In this document: positions 32,751-42,003 of the stretch, one piece after another
Layout: every line of letters begins with the position of its first letter
Position numbering within the stretch: position 1 is the stretch's first letter
Source: Hyphomicrobiales bacterium
Lineage (GTDB): Bacteria > Pseudomonadota > Alphaproteobacteria > Rhizobiales > MH13
Assembly (NCBI GenBank): GCA_017642935.1
Contig: JAEPOK010000002.1
Coordinates: 682,001 to 746,000 of the forward strand
DNA: 64,000 nucleotides
Direction: 5' to 3'
Made by a program: the position numbers and the translations under genes
The notes under the pieces: model-generated
Database searches by the model: none
What the model saw: the letters and a program-made list of their open reading frames with translations, nothing else
Told to the model about the DNA's origin: nothing

Positions 32751-33506
32751 TTAGCTCGGCAGCGCGGGATTGGATCGGCGTTCCTCGGAAACCAGCTTGT
32801 CTGACTCCGATTCGATCACCTCTTGAAGCTCTGCGCGCATGGCTTTGGTATCGCCTCCGGCAGGGATTGCCGACAGCAGCGAGATCACCAGCGTACCGGG
32901 AAACCGCTTGCCTTGTCGGCGTGGCCAGAAGAGCCCTGAGTTGAGGCCAGCGGGCACCATCGGCACCTCCAACTGCTTGTACATATGGGCGACGCCGGAC
33001 TTGTAGTCGGGCTCGGCACCAACCGCCTGACGTGTGCCTTCGGGGAAGATGATCAGCTGGCGGTTCTGCTCAACGGCCTTTTTGGCATCCTTGGTCATGG
33101 TGCGCAGCGCCTGTGCACTCTTGGAGCGTTCCACCGAAATCATCCCGGCTTTTGCGCAGTACCAGCCAAACAGGGGAATGCGCATCAGTTCCTGTTTCAA
33201 AATGTAAGCCGGGTCATCCAGGTAGGGCAGCAGGCCGAAGGTCTCCCAGGTCGACTGGTGCTTGCAGGCGATAATGCAGCCTTGCATGGAGCCATCATCG
33301 TTGCGCGGAACATTCTCCAACCCGCGGATCTCCCATTTGATGCCTGCCGTCAGGCGCGTCAGCCACATGGTCGATTTCGCCCAGCCTTTCATGGCGCTGA
33401 TCGTCCAGTTACGCGGGCCAAGCAGGATCGGTGAGCAGATCACCATCCAGAGGATCACATTGAGGTAGAAGGCGGCATTGGCCGCGATGGCGCGAAGCTT
33501 CGGCAT
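32751..33506 (-). CDS. plsC: 1-acylglycerol-3-phosphate acyltransferase family protein (PlsC-like)
   Basis: The 251-residue product has an N-terminal membrane segment and the acyltransferase motifs: CKHQSTWETFG, where the usual HX4D reads HX4E, YILKQELMRIPLFGWY, and IIFPEGTRQAVGAEP. It transfers fatty acyl groups to lysophosphatidate in phospholipid synthesis at the inner membrane. The HX4E form is common in alphaproteobacterial relatives as far as I recall. It ends the ftsE-ftsX-ydcF-plsC run. Confidence 0.9.
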   Translation of the reverse strand: MPKLRAIAANAAFYLNVILWMVICSPILLGPRNWTISAMKGWAKSTMWLTRLTAGIKWEIRGLENVPRNDDGSMQGCIIACKHQSTWETFGLLPYLDDPAYILKQELMRIPLFGWYCAKAGMISVERSKSAQALRTMTKDAKKAVEQNRQLIIFPEGTRQAVGAEPDYKSGVAHMYKQLEVPMVPAGLNSGLFWPRRQGKRFPGTLVISLLSAIPAGGDTKAMRAELQEVIESESDKLVSEERRSNPALPS

Positions 33507-33551
33507 GACGGGTCCGGCAAACCAGGTGGGCGATTGGCCCGCCTTATCGGC

Positions 33552-34256
33552 CTATCCGGTGGTTCCCACAAGGTGGCGCACGCGCGACAATTGCAGTTTC
33601 ATGAACTCGCGTGCCAACAGCCCCACCGGCCAGGACATGTCGGACTCGGCAACGGCTGTGCGTTCATCGCCTTCCGGAACGATCGGGAAGGGGATCAGCT
33701 CGACGCCCGGCAACAAGCGTGCGATCTCGCTGGTCGTGCGCGGGATATGATAGGCGCTGGTGACGACGAGCAACGAGGAAAACCCCTGCTCCTGCGCCCA
33801 GCGCGCTGTTTCACGGGCATTGCCTGCGGTGTCGAGCGCATCGTGATCAAGATCGACGCAGCAATCGAACAAGGCCGGATCGGCCTGCGTGCGGGTGACG
33901 AGCGAGCGAGCGGTCGTGCGATCATGAACGCCGGAGATCAGCAGTCGTTGGGCGGCGCCGTCGCTCAAGAGTTGCAACGCGACCTCGATCCTGTCGGCGC
34001 CACCGGTGACGACCACAATGCCATCGGCGGCAGCGGGGTTTGGCGCCGAAAGCGCGTCGACCTGGCTGACGAAATCGGCGAACGCCACAAAGGCGAAAAC
34101 CGCCAATCCACCGAGCAGTGCAGTCGCGCCGAGACGTGATGCGATGGTCCGTTTTCGACGCCGAGGTTCAGGCGTGGCAAGGCCGGAGCCATCGATGGCT
34201 TGCTCTTTCGGCTGCTTTGGTGCCTGCGTCGACATGGTTGCGGAATCAACGTTCAC
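33552..34256 (-). CDS. YdcF/DUF218 family protein
   Basis: The 234-residue product has a membrane anchor at about residues 43-62 and a DUF218 domain: IVVVTGGADRIEVALQLL, RLLISGVHD, TAGNARETARWAQEQG and LLVVTSAYHIPRT. Members such as ElyC/SanA affect envelope polysaccharide or lipid-carrier use; the activity is not known. The frame starts at a GTG at 34256; an ATG seven codons further in is equally possible, as neither has a good ribosome site. It lies between ftsX and plsC. Confidence 0.88.
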   Translation of the reverse strand: MNVDSATMSTQAPKQPKEQAIDGSGLATPEPRRRKRTIASRLGATALLGGLAVFAFVAFADFVSQVDALSAPNPAAADGIVVVTGGADRIEVALQLLSDGAAQRLLISGVHDRTTARSLVTRTQADPALFDCCVDLDHDALDTAGNARETARWAQEQGFSSLLVVTSAYHIPRTTSEIARLLPGVELIPFPIVPEGDERTAVAESDMSWPVGLLAREFMKLQLSRVRHLVGTTG

Positions 34257-34419
34257 GGGAGATGTCCAATTTCACCCTGCATCATCGGTGCGTCAAATGC
34301 GGCAGATCAACTAACCATACGTTGCGGTCAAACTATGGTGCCGACGTGACACGTGTTTGGCGTGTTCTTGGCATGCGTCTGCCGTGAAGCGGTTCAGCGC
34401 GTGGGCGATGGTGGCCCGC

Positions 34420-35400
34420 CTATCTCTCACGCAGAAACCGGCTAACCGTGATGCGCGAGGTGGCGGCGGTGAGAAAGGCGATAAGGAACACCACCAGCGC
34501 GCAGCCGGCATAACCATAAAGCCCAAGCGCCGGTGAACCGATCAGCGCTTCGACCTGCGCCGCGTCGGCCGCGCCGCGCCGCGCCATGACCCAGACTTGG
34601 AAAAACAGAAAGAGGAGGATCGCGCTGACGCCGCCGATCAGCCCGCCGCGCATACCGAGCATCAGGAAGTGGCGCTGAAACTGACCGGCGATGAAGGTGT
34701 GGCTCGCGCCGACAAAATGCAGAACTTCGACCACATCCTTGTTGCCGGCCATGGCCGCGCGGGTGGCGAAAATCACGCAGAGAATCGTGGCCGACAGAAC
34801 AAGCACCAGAACCCCAAGACCGCCAAGCACCATGGCGCCAGCCATACGGGCGAGTTGATCGGTCCAGACGCGGTGATCATCGACGGTCGCGCCCGGCACT
34901 TCTTGATCAAGTGCAGCTTGGAGAGTGGTGAGGTTGAGCGCGCTGGCATCCGTGACGCGCATCGCGACGAGGCGCGGAATGGGAAGCTCTTCCAAGGCCG
35001 CTTCTGACCCAAGAACGCCAAGCCAGGGTTCAAGCAGCGCTTGCGTCTCGGCCTCGCTGATAACGGACACAGTGCCGATGCCAGGTGATACGCGGGCAAG
35101 GTCGGCGGCGCGTTCCAGGCGCTCTTCCATCGTCGCCGGATCGATTGCGGAAACTTCGATGGTCAGTTCGCGGCCAATGTCGGCGCTCCACTCGCTGGCG
35201 GCGCGATCAACCAGGGTGACAGCCCCGACAGACAGGCAGGCAAGGCACCCCATGATCGCGATCACCAGCATGAGCGCGGAGCCGGCAATGGAGCGCTCGG
35301 GCACAATGGGTTCAGGCTTAGACGTGTCGCGCAGCGGCTTGTCCGCCCCGGCGCTATCGCGGTTTGAGCCCTTGGCGCTCGCCCTTTCCGGTCTCAGCAT
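34420..35400 (-). CDS. ftsX: Cell division protein FtsX
   Basis: The 326-residue product has four membrane segments: one after the polar N-terminus (about residues 40-60), then three in the last third. The periplasmic loop between the first two includes ITVEVS-like LTIEVSAIDPATMEERLE. The C-terminal half, LGVLVLVLSATILCVIFATR to the end, is the MacB/FtsX permease region. With FtsE it forms an ABC-like complex that links the Z ring to peptidoglycan hydrolases. It starts 12 bases after ftsE. Confidence 0.92.
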   Translation of the reverse strand: MLRPERASAKGSNRDSAGADKPLRDTSKPEPIVPERSIAGSALMLVIAIMGCLACLSVGAVTLVDRAASEWSADIGRELTIEVSAIDPATMEERLERAADLARVSPGIGTVSVISEAETQALLEPWLGVLGSEAALEELPIPRLVAMRVTDASALNLTTLQAALDQEVPGATVDDHRVWTDQLARMAGAMVLGGLGVLVLVLSATILCVIFATRAAMAGNKDVVEVLHFVGASHTFIAGQFQRHFLMLGMRGGLIGGVSAILLFLFFQVWVMARRGAADAAQVEALIGSPALGLYGYAGCALVVFLIAFLTAATSRITVSRFLRER

Positions 35401-35412
35401 GATTGGCCACCC

Positions 35413-36072
35413 TCAATCATAGATCTGTACCTGACCATCATGGAGGACAAGGCGCCGCGCCTGGTGCTGCTGCATCAGCAGAACATCGTGGGTGGCAATC
35501 ACAATCGAGGTGCCGAGCTTGTTGAGTTCCACAAACAGGCGCAGCAGTCGGCGGCCAAGCTGCGGATCGACATTACCGGTCGGCTCATCGGCAAGCAGCA
35601 GGTCGGGCTGGCCGATAACGGCGCGGGCGATGGCCGCGCGCTGTTTTTCCCCGCCCGAGAGCACCGGCGGCATGGCGTACATGCGCTCGCCCAAACCGAC
35701 CCAGCCAAGAAGCTCGCGCACATCGGCGCCATAGCTTGATTCCTCCTTGCCCTGAACGCGCAAGGGCAGGGCGACATTTTCAAACGTCGTCAAATGATCG
35801 AGCAGGCGGAAATCCTGAAACACCACACCGATGCGTTGGCGCAGCGCAGGGATGTCACGGGCGCTAGCACGTGCGGTGTTCTTGCCAAAAGCAGAAACCA
35901 CGCCGCGAGTTGGGCGCATGGCCAGCGACATCAGTTTTAACATGCTGGTTTTGCCAGCACCCGACGGGCCGGTCAGGTATTGGAAACTGCGCGGCTCAAT
36001 GCCGAAGGAGAGATCGGAGAGAACCTCCGGGCCTCCATCGTAGCGTAGGCCTACATTTTCCATCGTCAGCAC
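35413..36072 (-). CDS. ftsE: Cell division ATP-binding protein FtsE
   Basis: The product is 219 residues from a GTG at 36072, which has AGGAG nine bases upstream and gives the normal FtsE length. Walker A is GPSGAGKTS, the Q-loop is VVFQDFRLLDHLTTFENVA, the signature is LSGGEKQRAAIARA, and Walker B is LLLADEPTGNVD followed by the switch histidine in IATHD. A longer frame to 36144 lacks a ribosome site. The CtrA box at 36154-36168 lies about 80 bases upstream. Confidence 0.95.
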   Translation of the reverse strand: MLTMENVGLRYDGGPEVLSDLSFGIEPRSFQYLTGPSGAGKTSMLKLMSLAMRPTRGVVSAFGKNTARASARDIPALRQRIGVVFQDFRLLDHLTTFENVALPLRVQGKEESSYGADVRELLGWVGLGERMYAMPPVLSGGEKQRAAIARAVIGQPDLLLADEPTGNVDPQLGRRLLRLFVELNKLGTSIVIATHDVLLMQQHQARRLVLHDGQVQIYD

Positions 36073-36153
36073 GGTTGATTGCTCCTGCTCACACGGCGTT
36101 TTGACTGGACGCGTGCGCGACTTTTTGTGTGATACCACTCGCACGCTTCATGG

Positions 36154-36168
36154 TTAACAGCCCTTTAA
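36154..36168. promoter_or_regulatory. Perfect CtrA-type box TTAA-N7-TTAA between ftsE and the zinc-ribbon gene
   Basis: TTAA (36154-36157), CAGCCCT, TTAA (36165-36168). It lies between divergent genes, 82 bases from the ftsE start and 68 bases from the zinc-ribbon gene start, so it could serve either or both. Confidence 0.65.
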
Positions 36169-36235
36169 CGCTCGCGCGTTACCTGTTGTGGACCGGCCGT
36201 TGCACGGCTGTTGGCTGGATAGAGATGGTCCGCGC

Positions 36236-37102
36236 GTGAAAATTGTCTGCCCCAACTGTTCGTCGGACTACACCGTTGCCGACGATATGCTTGGCCCCAA
36301 TGGGCGCAAGGTGAAGTGCGCCTCGTGCCAAAAGGTGTGGCTGGCCACGCCGGTCGAAGACGCACCTGTGGCCACCAACGATGCCTTTGTCGAGGCTGAT
36401 GATGTCGATAAAGCGATGGCGGACACCGAGGATGTGTTTGCCAATGCCGACGCGTCAGATGCGGATGACGCCTCTGGTTTCGACGGGGACATGGAAGGCT
36501 GGGGCGATGCGGTTGTTTCCGGCGATGATGGTGACCTTTCCTCCGGACCGGTCGATGCGGGCGTTGCCGCGCCGCGCGCAGGTAGGTTTCGCAAGGTTCG
36601 GCTGAAAGGCCAGCGCATTGGGCCCTCAGCGATTGAACGCATTCTGCGTCAAGCCGCCAAGGTCGCGGCGCCGATTGGTGTTGCCTTTGGTCTGTCCGGT
36701 TTGATCATCGCCGTGCCGCAGCGCGATGCGGTGGTTCGCCTGGTCCCCGATCTTGCGCCGCTTTATGAGATGGTCGGGCTTGATGTGAATGTGCGCGGCA
36801 TCGAGTTCTCACCGTTTACCGCCGAGCGGGCTCTGGTCGCCGGGCTGACGGTGTTGCGCATTGAAGGCACGATGACGAACGCTGATGATGAGACGCGCGC
36901 GGTTGCGCCGCTGCGGCTGGCATTGCTGGCTGAAACCGGCGCTGAGCTTTTCGTCTGGCGTATCGATCCACCAACCACCGACCTGCTGCCAGAACAGAGC
37001 GTGCCGGTCTTCAGCGAGCTGACTGCGCCGCCGGAAACGGTCGCCAGTGTGTCGGTGCGCTTCCTGCAGGATGGCGAGCGATTGCCCGGGCAGGTATTCT
37101 GA
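36236..37102 (+). CDS. MJ0042-type zinc-ribbon membrane protein
   Basis: The product is 288 residues from a GTG at 36236. It begins KIVCPNCSSDYTVADDML and continues GRKVKCASCQKVWLA, a CxxC...CxxC zinc ribbon of the MJ0042 type. An acidic linker (about residues 45-120), a membrane segment (AAPIGVAFGLSGLIIAVP, about 140-160) and a periplasmic DUF3426-like domain follow. Function is unknown. It is divergent from ftsE, a common rhizobial arrangement, and cpdR-like follows. A CtrA-type box lies upstream. Confidence 0.85.
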   Translation: MKIVCPNCSSDYTVADDMLGPNGRKVKCASCQKVWLATPVEDAPVATNDAFVEADDVDKAMADTEDVFANADASDADDASGFDGDMEGWGDAVVSGDDGDLSSGPVDAGVAAPRAGRFRKVRLKGQRIGPSAIERILRQAAKVAAPIGVAFGLSGLIIAVPQRDAVVRLVPDLAPLYEMVGLDVNVRGIEFSPFTAERALVAGLTVLRIEGTMTNADDETRAVAPLRLALLAETGAELFVWRIDPPTTDLLPEQSVPVFSELTAPPETVASVSVRFLQDGERLPGQVF

Positions 37103-37224
37103 TCTCCCGAATTTCGGCGCCGCGCCTGTGGACCAATGGGCCTATCTAGCCGTCCGTTCACCCCGTGTTAAACTGAACAGAATCACGTTTTGGGTTTCCC
37201 GACGAAACACAGGATGGCGTCGCG

Positions 37225-37599
37225 ATGGCACGGCTGTTGGTTGCAGAAGACGATGAAGCGGTTCGCGCCTTCCTGGAGAAGGCGTTCGAGCTGGATGGCC
37301 ATGAGGTTTCGACGGCCGAAGATGGCGCCATGGCGCTGGAGGTTCTGGCTGCCGAAGAGGGCGCCTTCGACCTGCTTCTCACCGATATTCAGATGCCAGT
37401 GATGGATGGGATCGCGCTGGCGCTATCGACCGTGCGCGATTATCCCGGTGTGCCGATCCTCTTGATGACCGGCTATGCCAATCAGCGCGAGCGCGCGCAC
37501 GGGCTGGAATCGCTGGTCGAAGACGTGATCATGAAGCCGTTTTCGTTAGCCGATATCCGTGATGCGGTTGGCGGCGTTTTGGACAAACGCGCGGCTTAA
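37225..37599 (+). CDS. cpdR: CpdR-like single-domain response regulator
   Basis: The 124-residue product is a bare receiver domain. ARLLVAEDDEAVRAFLEKAF carries the acidic pair, LLLTDIQMPVMDGIALA carries the phosphorylated Asp54, LMTGYA the conserved Thr, and MKPFSLADI the lysine. In Caulobacter and rhizobia CpdR delivers ClpXP to the pole and governs degradation of CtrA. The identification as CpdR rather than another single-domain receiver rests on the KPF-LxDI end, length and neighbourhood. CtrA-type boxes elsewhere in the window fit. Confidence 0.75.
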   Translation: MARLLVAEDDEAVRAFLEKAFELDGHEVSTAEDGAMALEVLAAEEGAFDLLLTDIQMPVMDGIALALSTVRDYPGVPILLMTGYANQRERAHGLESLVEDVIMKPFSLADIRDAVGGVLDKRAA

Positions 37600-37759
37600 T
37601 CGCACTGCATTGTCATCTCTGCGCCTGTCACAGAGATCCATGCCGCTTTCTGAACGGGCCAACGTCCCGCCTATCGAACCTTCATAGGAATGGATCCCCG
37701 CCATGGAAGCGAGACCCGCGGCTCGCGGACCGGCGAGGCTGACGGGCGGAGATGCGGCC

Positions 37760-40342
37760 TTAAAACCGGTCGATCAGCCGGTCGAGATAGTCGCGTTCGA
37801 CCTGCGGGCGGACTTGCTCGCCAAGGCGGCGTTGGATTTCGTTCAAGATGTCACGGGCGCGCTGGATATCGCTTTCTTCAGGAATGCGGACGGTGCCATC
37901 GGCGCGTTGCCCACCGGTTTCCCGCTGTGGACGGCCGAGCGGATCGGTGCCGCGCTGGCCATCGCCGCCTGGTCCAAACGTGATCCGTGGCAAACCTTGG
38001 CCAGGACCTGGGCTCTGGCCTGGCCCTTGCGCTTGTCCTTCGCCGCCTTGGCCTTGACCTTCAGCCAGCTGCTCCATCATGTCCTGCGCGCCTTGACGAA
38101 GAGCTTCCAGGGCGCGCCCTTGGTCGCCGAGTGCGGTGGTCGCATCGCCCTCACCGAGCCGCTCGCCGGCGCCTTCCATGGCATCGCCCGCTTCGCCAAA
38201 CTGCTCCGGATCAAGTCCAAGATCACGCAGCTCGTCCATCAGGGCACGTAGCCGCTCTTCCAGTGCCTGCTGCTCCTGCGAAAGACCTTGAAGCGGATCG
38301 TTGTCTGGCGTGCTGTTCTGATTGCCGTCGGGCCGCTCGGCCTGATCATTTTCGCTGCCGGGTGGCGTGAACTCGCGTGGTGGACGCACCTGCTGGCGGT
38401 CGGCCTCTGAGGAAAAGGGAAAGGTTTCATCCAGCAAGCGTTGCTGCTCGCGGGTAATCGCCTGGAGCTCTTGAACGGATTCGCGCAGTTGCTGCTCCTG
38501 CGGCGTTGGCTCGCGCTGTTCCATCGCCTGGGCGCCACGCAACTGGTCGAGTTGTTCGCGCAACTGTTCCAGCAACTCGCGGGCGGCTTCCGACGCACCG
38601 AGTTCAGCCAAGTTTTGGATCTGGTCCATCATGTCCTGCATGGCCAGCGGATTAAGATTGGCCATCGGCATGTCTTGCGGCATCTGCGCCATGTCCTGGT
38701 TCTGCAAGCGCTCGGCCAGCGCCTGCATATACTCCTGGAAGGCTTGGCGCAGCTCATCCATCAGCGTGGCGATTTCTTCATCGCTGGCGCCATTCTCCAG
38801 AGCGTCGGCCAGATTCTCCTCGGCCTCGCGCAGCCGTTCGGCGGCAAGCGACAGGTCGCCATCTTCGACTTGCAGGGCCAATTGCCAGAGCATATCAACC
38901 ACGGCGAGCAGACCGTCTTCGGTATCGGCCAAGCGCAGGCGTTGCGTTGTGACGGTTAGGGCCAGAAAGGTCGAAAGCTCGCCTTCCATGAAATCTTCCG
39001 GCGCCAGTGCCAGACCCTCCAGCGCGGTCAGGACAGCTGGGCGCGTGCGGGTATCGACGGCAAGCAGGCGCCGTTGCTCGACCAAGGCGCGCGCCAGGGG
39101 TTCGCGGAACGGGCGCTCGGGCACGCGCACGGTGATCGTGTCGCTGGTAGCTTCTTGACTAGCGCCATCGGTGGCGACCAGCGTCATATCGACCTCAAGC
39201 CCGGCCCAGGGATGGGCGGAGAGGTCACGGGTTGTTTCGACCGTGTCGCTGGAGCCTGATGGCGGCAGGATCAGATCGATGCGCGGGGCGGTGATCAACG
39301 GCGTGGCGTCGGCGAAGCGCTCATCGGCCGGTTCGACATCGGCATGGGCGCTTTCGACCGCATAATCATCTTCGGCCTGATAGAAAATCTCGATGGCCCC
39401 AACCGCTGTGGCCTGCGGTTCGCCGGCGAAACGGATCGTCGGCGGTGTATCGGGCGTGATGAGTATCGGCAGTTCGATCACACCTTGGCGTGAGGCCAGC
39501 CCTAGCGTCACATCGTCGGTCAGATTAGCCTCAAGACCACCAGCATCTTCCGTTGACGTTAGCGTAATATCTCCTGAACCTGTCATCGGCGTCAGTGTTG
39601 CGGTGATCGCTTCGGGTTCGCTGAGCAGGATGGTCAAACGGCTGCCCGTCGGCAACATGGCACCGGCAGGGCGTTCCTGATCCTCCTGGAATGTGGCGGC
39701 CGCTAGCAATGTACGTGGCGGCAGACCGGTATAGGCCGGAGGGGTCGCCCATACGTCGATGCGCACGGGGATGGTCGGCGCCGATTGCGGTGGCGCGAAA
39801 GCCTGGACAATGCGATCGGTGCGCTGAGGCCCGGCGACAAAGAACGCAACCACCAGCACCAGAAGAACCGGTGCGCGGAGCGCCCAACGGTCGAGCAATT
39901 CGGTGCGTGGCGCGGGCAACCCAGCGGCTAGGCGTTTAACCCTGTCTGCCATGTGCGCTTGGTGGGCTCTCCAAAGCGCCCGGCCCTGCGGGCTTCGCGT
40001 ATCAAACGGCGTATCTTCCAGCGCCGATAGCGGGCGGCCTTGGAGGCCGGAGGCCGCTTCGACGCGCGCGACACCTTGCTCACGCGGGACCCTTGGCGTG
40101 CGCCCCGCCCAAACAAGACTGGCAAGGAAGGCTACGGCAAGGATGCCAAGCAGGGCGAACCGGATGATGTCGGGCATCACCGGCCAAAGGCCAAGCCAGG
40201 ACAGGCTAAGAAAGATGCCGAGCACCGATCCGGCCACCACCAGACGTGGCCAAAGACGCTCGATGAACGCGAAAAACATCGCCCGCCGGGTGGCGCGGGT
40301 GATGCGTTTGGAGAGCGGTGACAGGGGTTCGGTGTCTGGCAC
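37760..40342 (-). CDS. TIGR02302 (DUF4175) family large membrane protein
   Basis: The 860-residue product starts with two or three membrane helices (about residues 34-80 and 155-170), then an extracytoplasmic Ig-like region. The C-terminal third is Gln- and Glu-rich helix (QNQDMAQMPQDMPMANLNPL, LLEQLREQLDQLRGA) with a Gly/Gln-rich stretch GEGQAQGPGQSPGPGQG before the end. This is the TIGR02302/DUF4175 pattern, typical of alphaproteobacteria. Function is unknown; an envelope role is likely. It is upstream of no obvious partner and follows lysA in the opposite direction of travel. Confidence 0.92.
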   Translation of the reverse strand: MPDTEPLSPLSKRITRATRRAMFFAFIERLWPRLVVAGSVLGIFLSLSWLGLWPVMPDIIRFALLGILAVAFLASLVWAGRTPRVPREQGVARVEAASGLQGRPLSALEDTPFDTRSPQGRALWRAHQAHMADRVKRLAAGLPAPRTELLDRWALRAPVLLVLVVAFFVAGPQRTDRIVQAFAPPQSAPTIPVRIDVWATPPAYTGLPPRTLLAAATFQEDQERPAGAMLPTGSRLTILLSEPEAITATLTPMTGSGDITLTSTEDAGGLEANLTDDVTLGLASRQGVIELPILITPDTPPTIRFAGEPQATAVGAIEIFYQAEDDYAVESAHADVEPADERFADATPLITAPRIDLILPPSGSSDTVETTRDLSAHPWAGLEVDMTLVATDGASQEATSDTITVRVPERPFREPLARALVEQRRLLAVDTRTRPAVLTALEGLALAPEDFMEGELSTFLALTVTTQRLRLADTEDGLLAVVDMLWQLALQVEDGDLSLAAERLREAEENLADALENGASDEEIATLMDELRQAFQEYMQALAERLQNQDMAQMPQDMPMANLNPLAMQDMMDQIQNLAELGASEAARELLEQLREQLDQLRGAQAMEQREPTPQEQQLRESVQELQAITREQQRLLDETFPFSSEADRQQVRPPREFTPPGSENDQAERPDGNQNSTPDNDPLQGLSQEQQALEERLRALMDELRDLGLDPEQFGEAGDAMEGAGERLGEGDATTALGDQGRALEALRQGAQDMMEQLAEGQGQGGEGQAQGPGQSPGPGQGLPRITFGPGGDGQRGTDPLGRPQRETGGQRADGTVRIPEESDIQRARDILNEIQRRLGEQVRPQVERDYLDRLIDRF

Positions 40343-40430
40343 GGAATCCGGTTCTTAAGCGGTCGATCTCAATGGAGTGTGGCGCGCAGGTGTGGTGAAG
40401 GCAAGGCAGCCACAGCGTGATGACAAAGAT

Positions 40431-40509
40431 GTCATCCCGGGGGCCAAAGGTTATCCGGGAACGGCCGAATTCCCGTCCCCTGCAGATCCCGGGTCAAGAC
40501 CGGGATGAC
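40431..40509. repeat. GTCATCCCGG...CCGGGATGAC element, copy 3
   Basis: Perfect 10-base inverted ends GTCATCCCGG (40431-40440) and CCGGGATGAC (40500-40509) enclose about 60 bases with further C/G-rich pairings. It lies between the lysA stop and the TIGR02302 start on the minus strand and may also end lysA transcripts. Confidence 0.85.
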
Positions 40510-40524
40510 AGCATCTGTGAGCGC

Positions 40525-41796
40525 CTATTGCCCAAACCAACTGGGGCGGGAATCAAGGCCGATGAGTTCGTCCATTGAGGTGCGTGGGCGGACGACGTGG
40601 AACTGATCGCCATTGACCATCACTTCGGGCACCAAAAGGCGCGAATTGTAGGTGCCGGCCTGCACCGCGCCATAAGCGCCGGCGGAGAAAACCGCGATCA
40701 AATCATCCTCTTTGACCGGTGGAAAGGAGCGATCCTTGGCGATGTAATCGCCGGTCTCGCACACCGGTCCAACGAGATCGACAACCGGCCATAGCTCGTC
40801 CGTGGTCGGTTCCACCACCGGGCGGATCGTGTGGTGGGCATCGTAGAGCGTTGGGCGGATGAGATCGTTCATCGCCGCATCGATGATCACAAATGTCTTA
40901 CCCTCAGCGGGCTTCACATACTCCACCTTGGTGACCAGAATGCCTGCATTGCCGGCAATCAGGCGACCCGGCTCGAAGATGATCTCGCAGTCGAGCTGAT
41001 CGACGTGCTTTTTTACCACCGTCGCATAATCGTCCGGGTGCGGTGGCGGGTCATTGTCGTCAGTGTAGGGAATGCCGAGACCACCACCCAGATCAACATG
41101 GTGGATTGTGTGGCCATCGCCGCGCAGCGTTTCGATTAAGCCGCCGAGCTTGGCGAACGCCTGGTCGAACGGTTCCAGCTGCGTGATCTGCGAGCCGATA
41201 TGCATATCGATGCCGATCACCTGGATGCCGGGCAGGCTGGCGGCGCGGGCATAGGCGTCGCGGGCGCGCGCCCAAGGGATGCCGAACTTGTTTTCCGACA
41301 GGCCGGTGGTGATTTTGGCGTGTGTCTTGGCATCCACATCGGGGTTGATGCGCAAGCTCACCGGGGCGTCTTTGCCCATAGCGGTGGCGACGGCGGACAG
41401 GCGTTCTAGCTCCGGCTCGCTTTCCACGTTGAAGCAGAGGATGCCGGCGGCCAGCGCCTCTTCCATCTCAGCGCGGGTTTTGCCGACGCCGGAAAACATG
41501 ATCTTGTTTGACGGTACGCCAGCACGCATCGCCCGTTGCAGTTCACCGCCGGAGACAACGTCGGCGCCGGATCCTAGGCGCGCAAGCGTTTCCATCACCG
41601 CCTGGTTGGAGTTGGCCTTCAGCGCGTAGCATACCAGTACGGGTAGGTCGCCGAATGCGTCCGTGAACACTTGGTAGTGCCGTACTAAGGTGGCCGTCGA
41701 ATAGACATAAAACGGCGTGCCCACCTCTCGGGCGAGCGTTTCAACCGGCACGTCCTCGGCAAAGAGGCGGCCATTGCGGTAGCTGAAATGGTGCAT
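40525..41796 (-). CDS. lysA: Diaminopimelate decarboxylase
   Basis: The 423-residue product is a fold-III PLP enzyme. CYALKANSNQAV holds the PLP lysine, GADVVSGGELQRA, MHIGSQITQLEPF and HVDLGGGLGIPY the conserved strands, and GPVCETGDYIAKDR with FSAGAYGAVQAGTYNSR close the active site from the partner subunit. It makes L-lysine from meso-diaminopimelate. It starts three bases after a tiny lipoprotein gene that follows argH, the usual argH-lptM-lysA order. Confidence 0.96.
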   Translation of the reverse strand: MHHFSYRNGRLFAEDVPVETLAREVGTPFYVYSTATLVRHYQVFTDAFGDLPVLVCYALKANSNQAVMETLARLGSGADVVSGGELQRAMRAGVPSNKIMFSGVGKTRAEMEEALAAGILCFNVESEPELERLSAVATAMGKDAPVSLRINPDVDAKTHAKITTGLSENKFGIPWARARDAYARAASLPGIQVIGIDMHIGSQITQLEPFDQAFAKLGGLIETLRGDGHTIHHVDLGGGLGIPYTDDNDPPPHPDDYATVVKKHVDQLDCEIIFEPGRLIAGNAGILVTKVEYVKPAEGKTFVIIDAAMNDLIRPTLYDAHHTIRPVVEPTTDELWPVVDLVGPVCETGDYIAKDRSFPPVKEDDLIAVFSAGAYGAVQAGTYNSRLLVPEVMVNGDQFHVVRPRTSMDELIGLDSRPSWFGQ

Positions 41797-41799
41797 CGT

Positions 41800-41973
41800 T
41801 TAGAGCAGTAGCCCGTCGAGAATGAACGGACGATCCTCGACCGGTGCCGGCTCAATGGCCTCCGCACCTTCCGGTGCATTGGCGGCAGAGGGCGGCTCCA
41901 AGGGCCCGCGCACGCCACAGCCAGCCACGGTCAGGGCGAGCAAACTGGTCAGGATCAAAGTGCAAAGGCGCAT
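41800..41973 (-). CDS. lptM: Small lipoprotein, LptM-like
   Basis: This 57-residue frame starts at the ATG at 41973 and stops at 41800. It has a lipoprotein signal with lipobox VAGC at residues 16-19. The mature part begins CGVRGPLEPP, matching the CG.KGPL.PP signature of LptM (formerly YifL), and an acidic Pro-rich tail follows. LptM helps mature the LptD outer-membrane LPS translocon in enterobacteria. The position between argH and lysA is the classical one. Three bases separate it from lysA. Confidence 0.88.
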   Translation of the reverse strand: MRLCTLILTSLLALTVAGCGVRGPLEPPSAANAPEGAEAIEPAPVEDRPFILDGLLL

Positions 41974-42003
41974 GGTGCCAACCTCAATTGCAGTTCGTTC
42001 TAC

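Noticed and set aside
37615-37637. ATCTCTG/CAGAGAT hairpin after the CpdR-like gene as a terminator
   Set aside because: The stem is short and no T tract follows; it was not listed as a feature.
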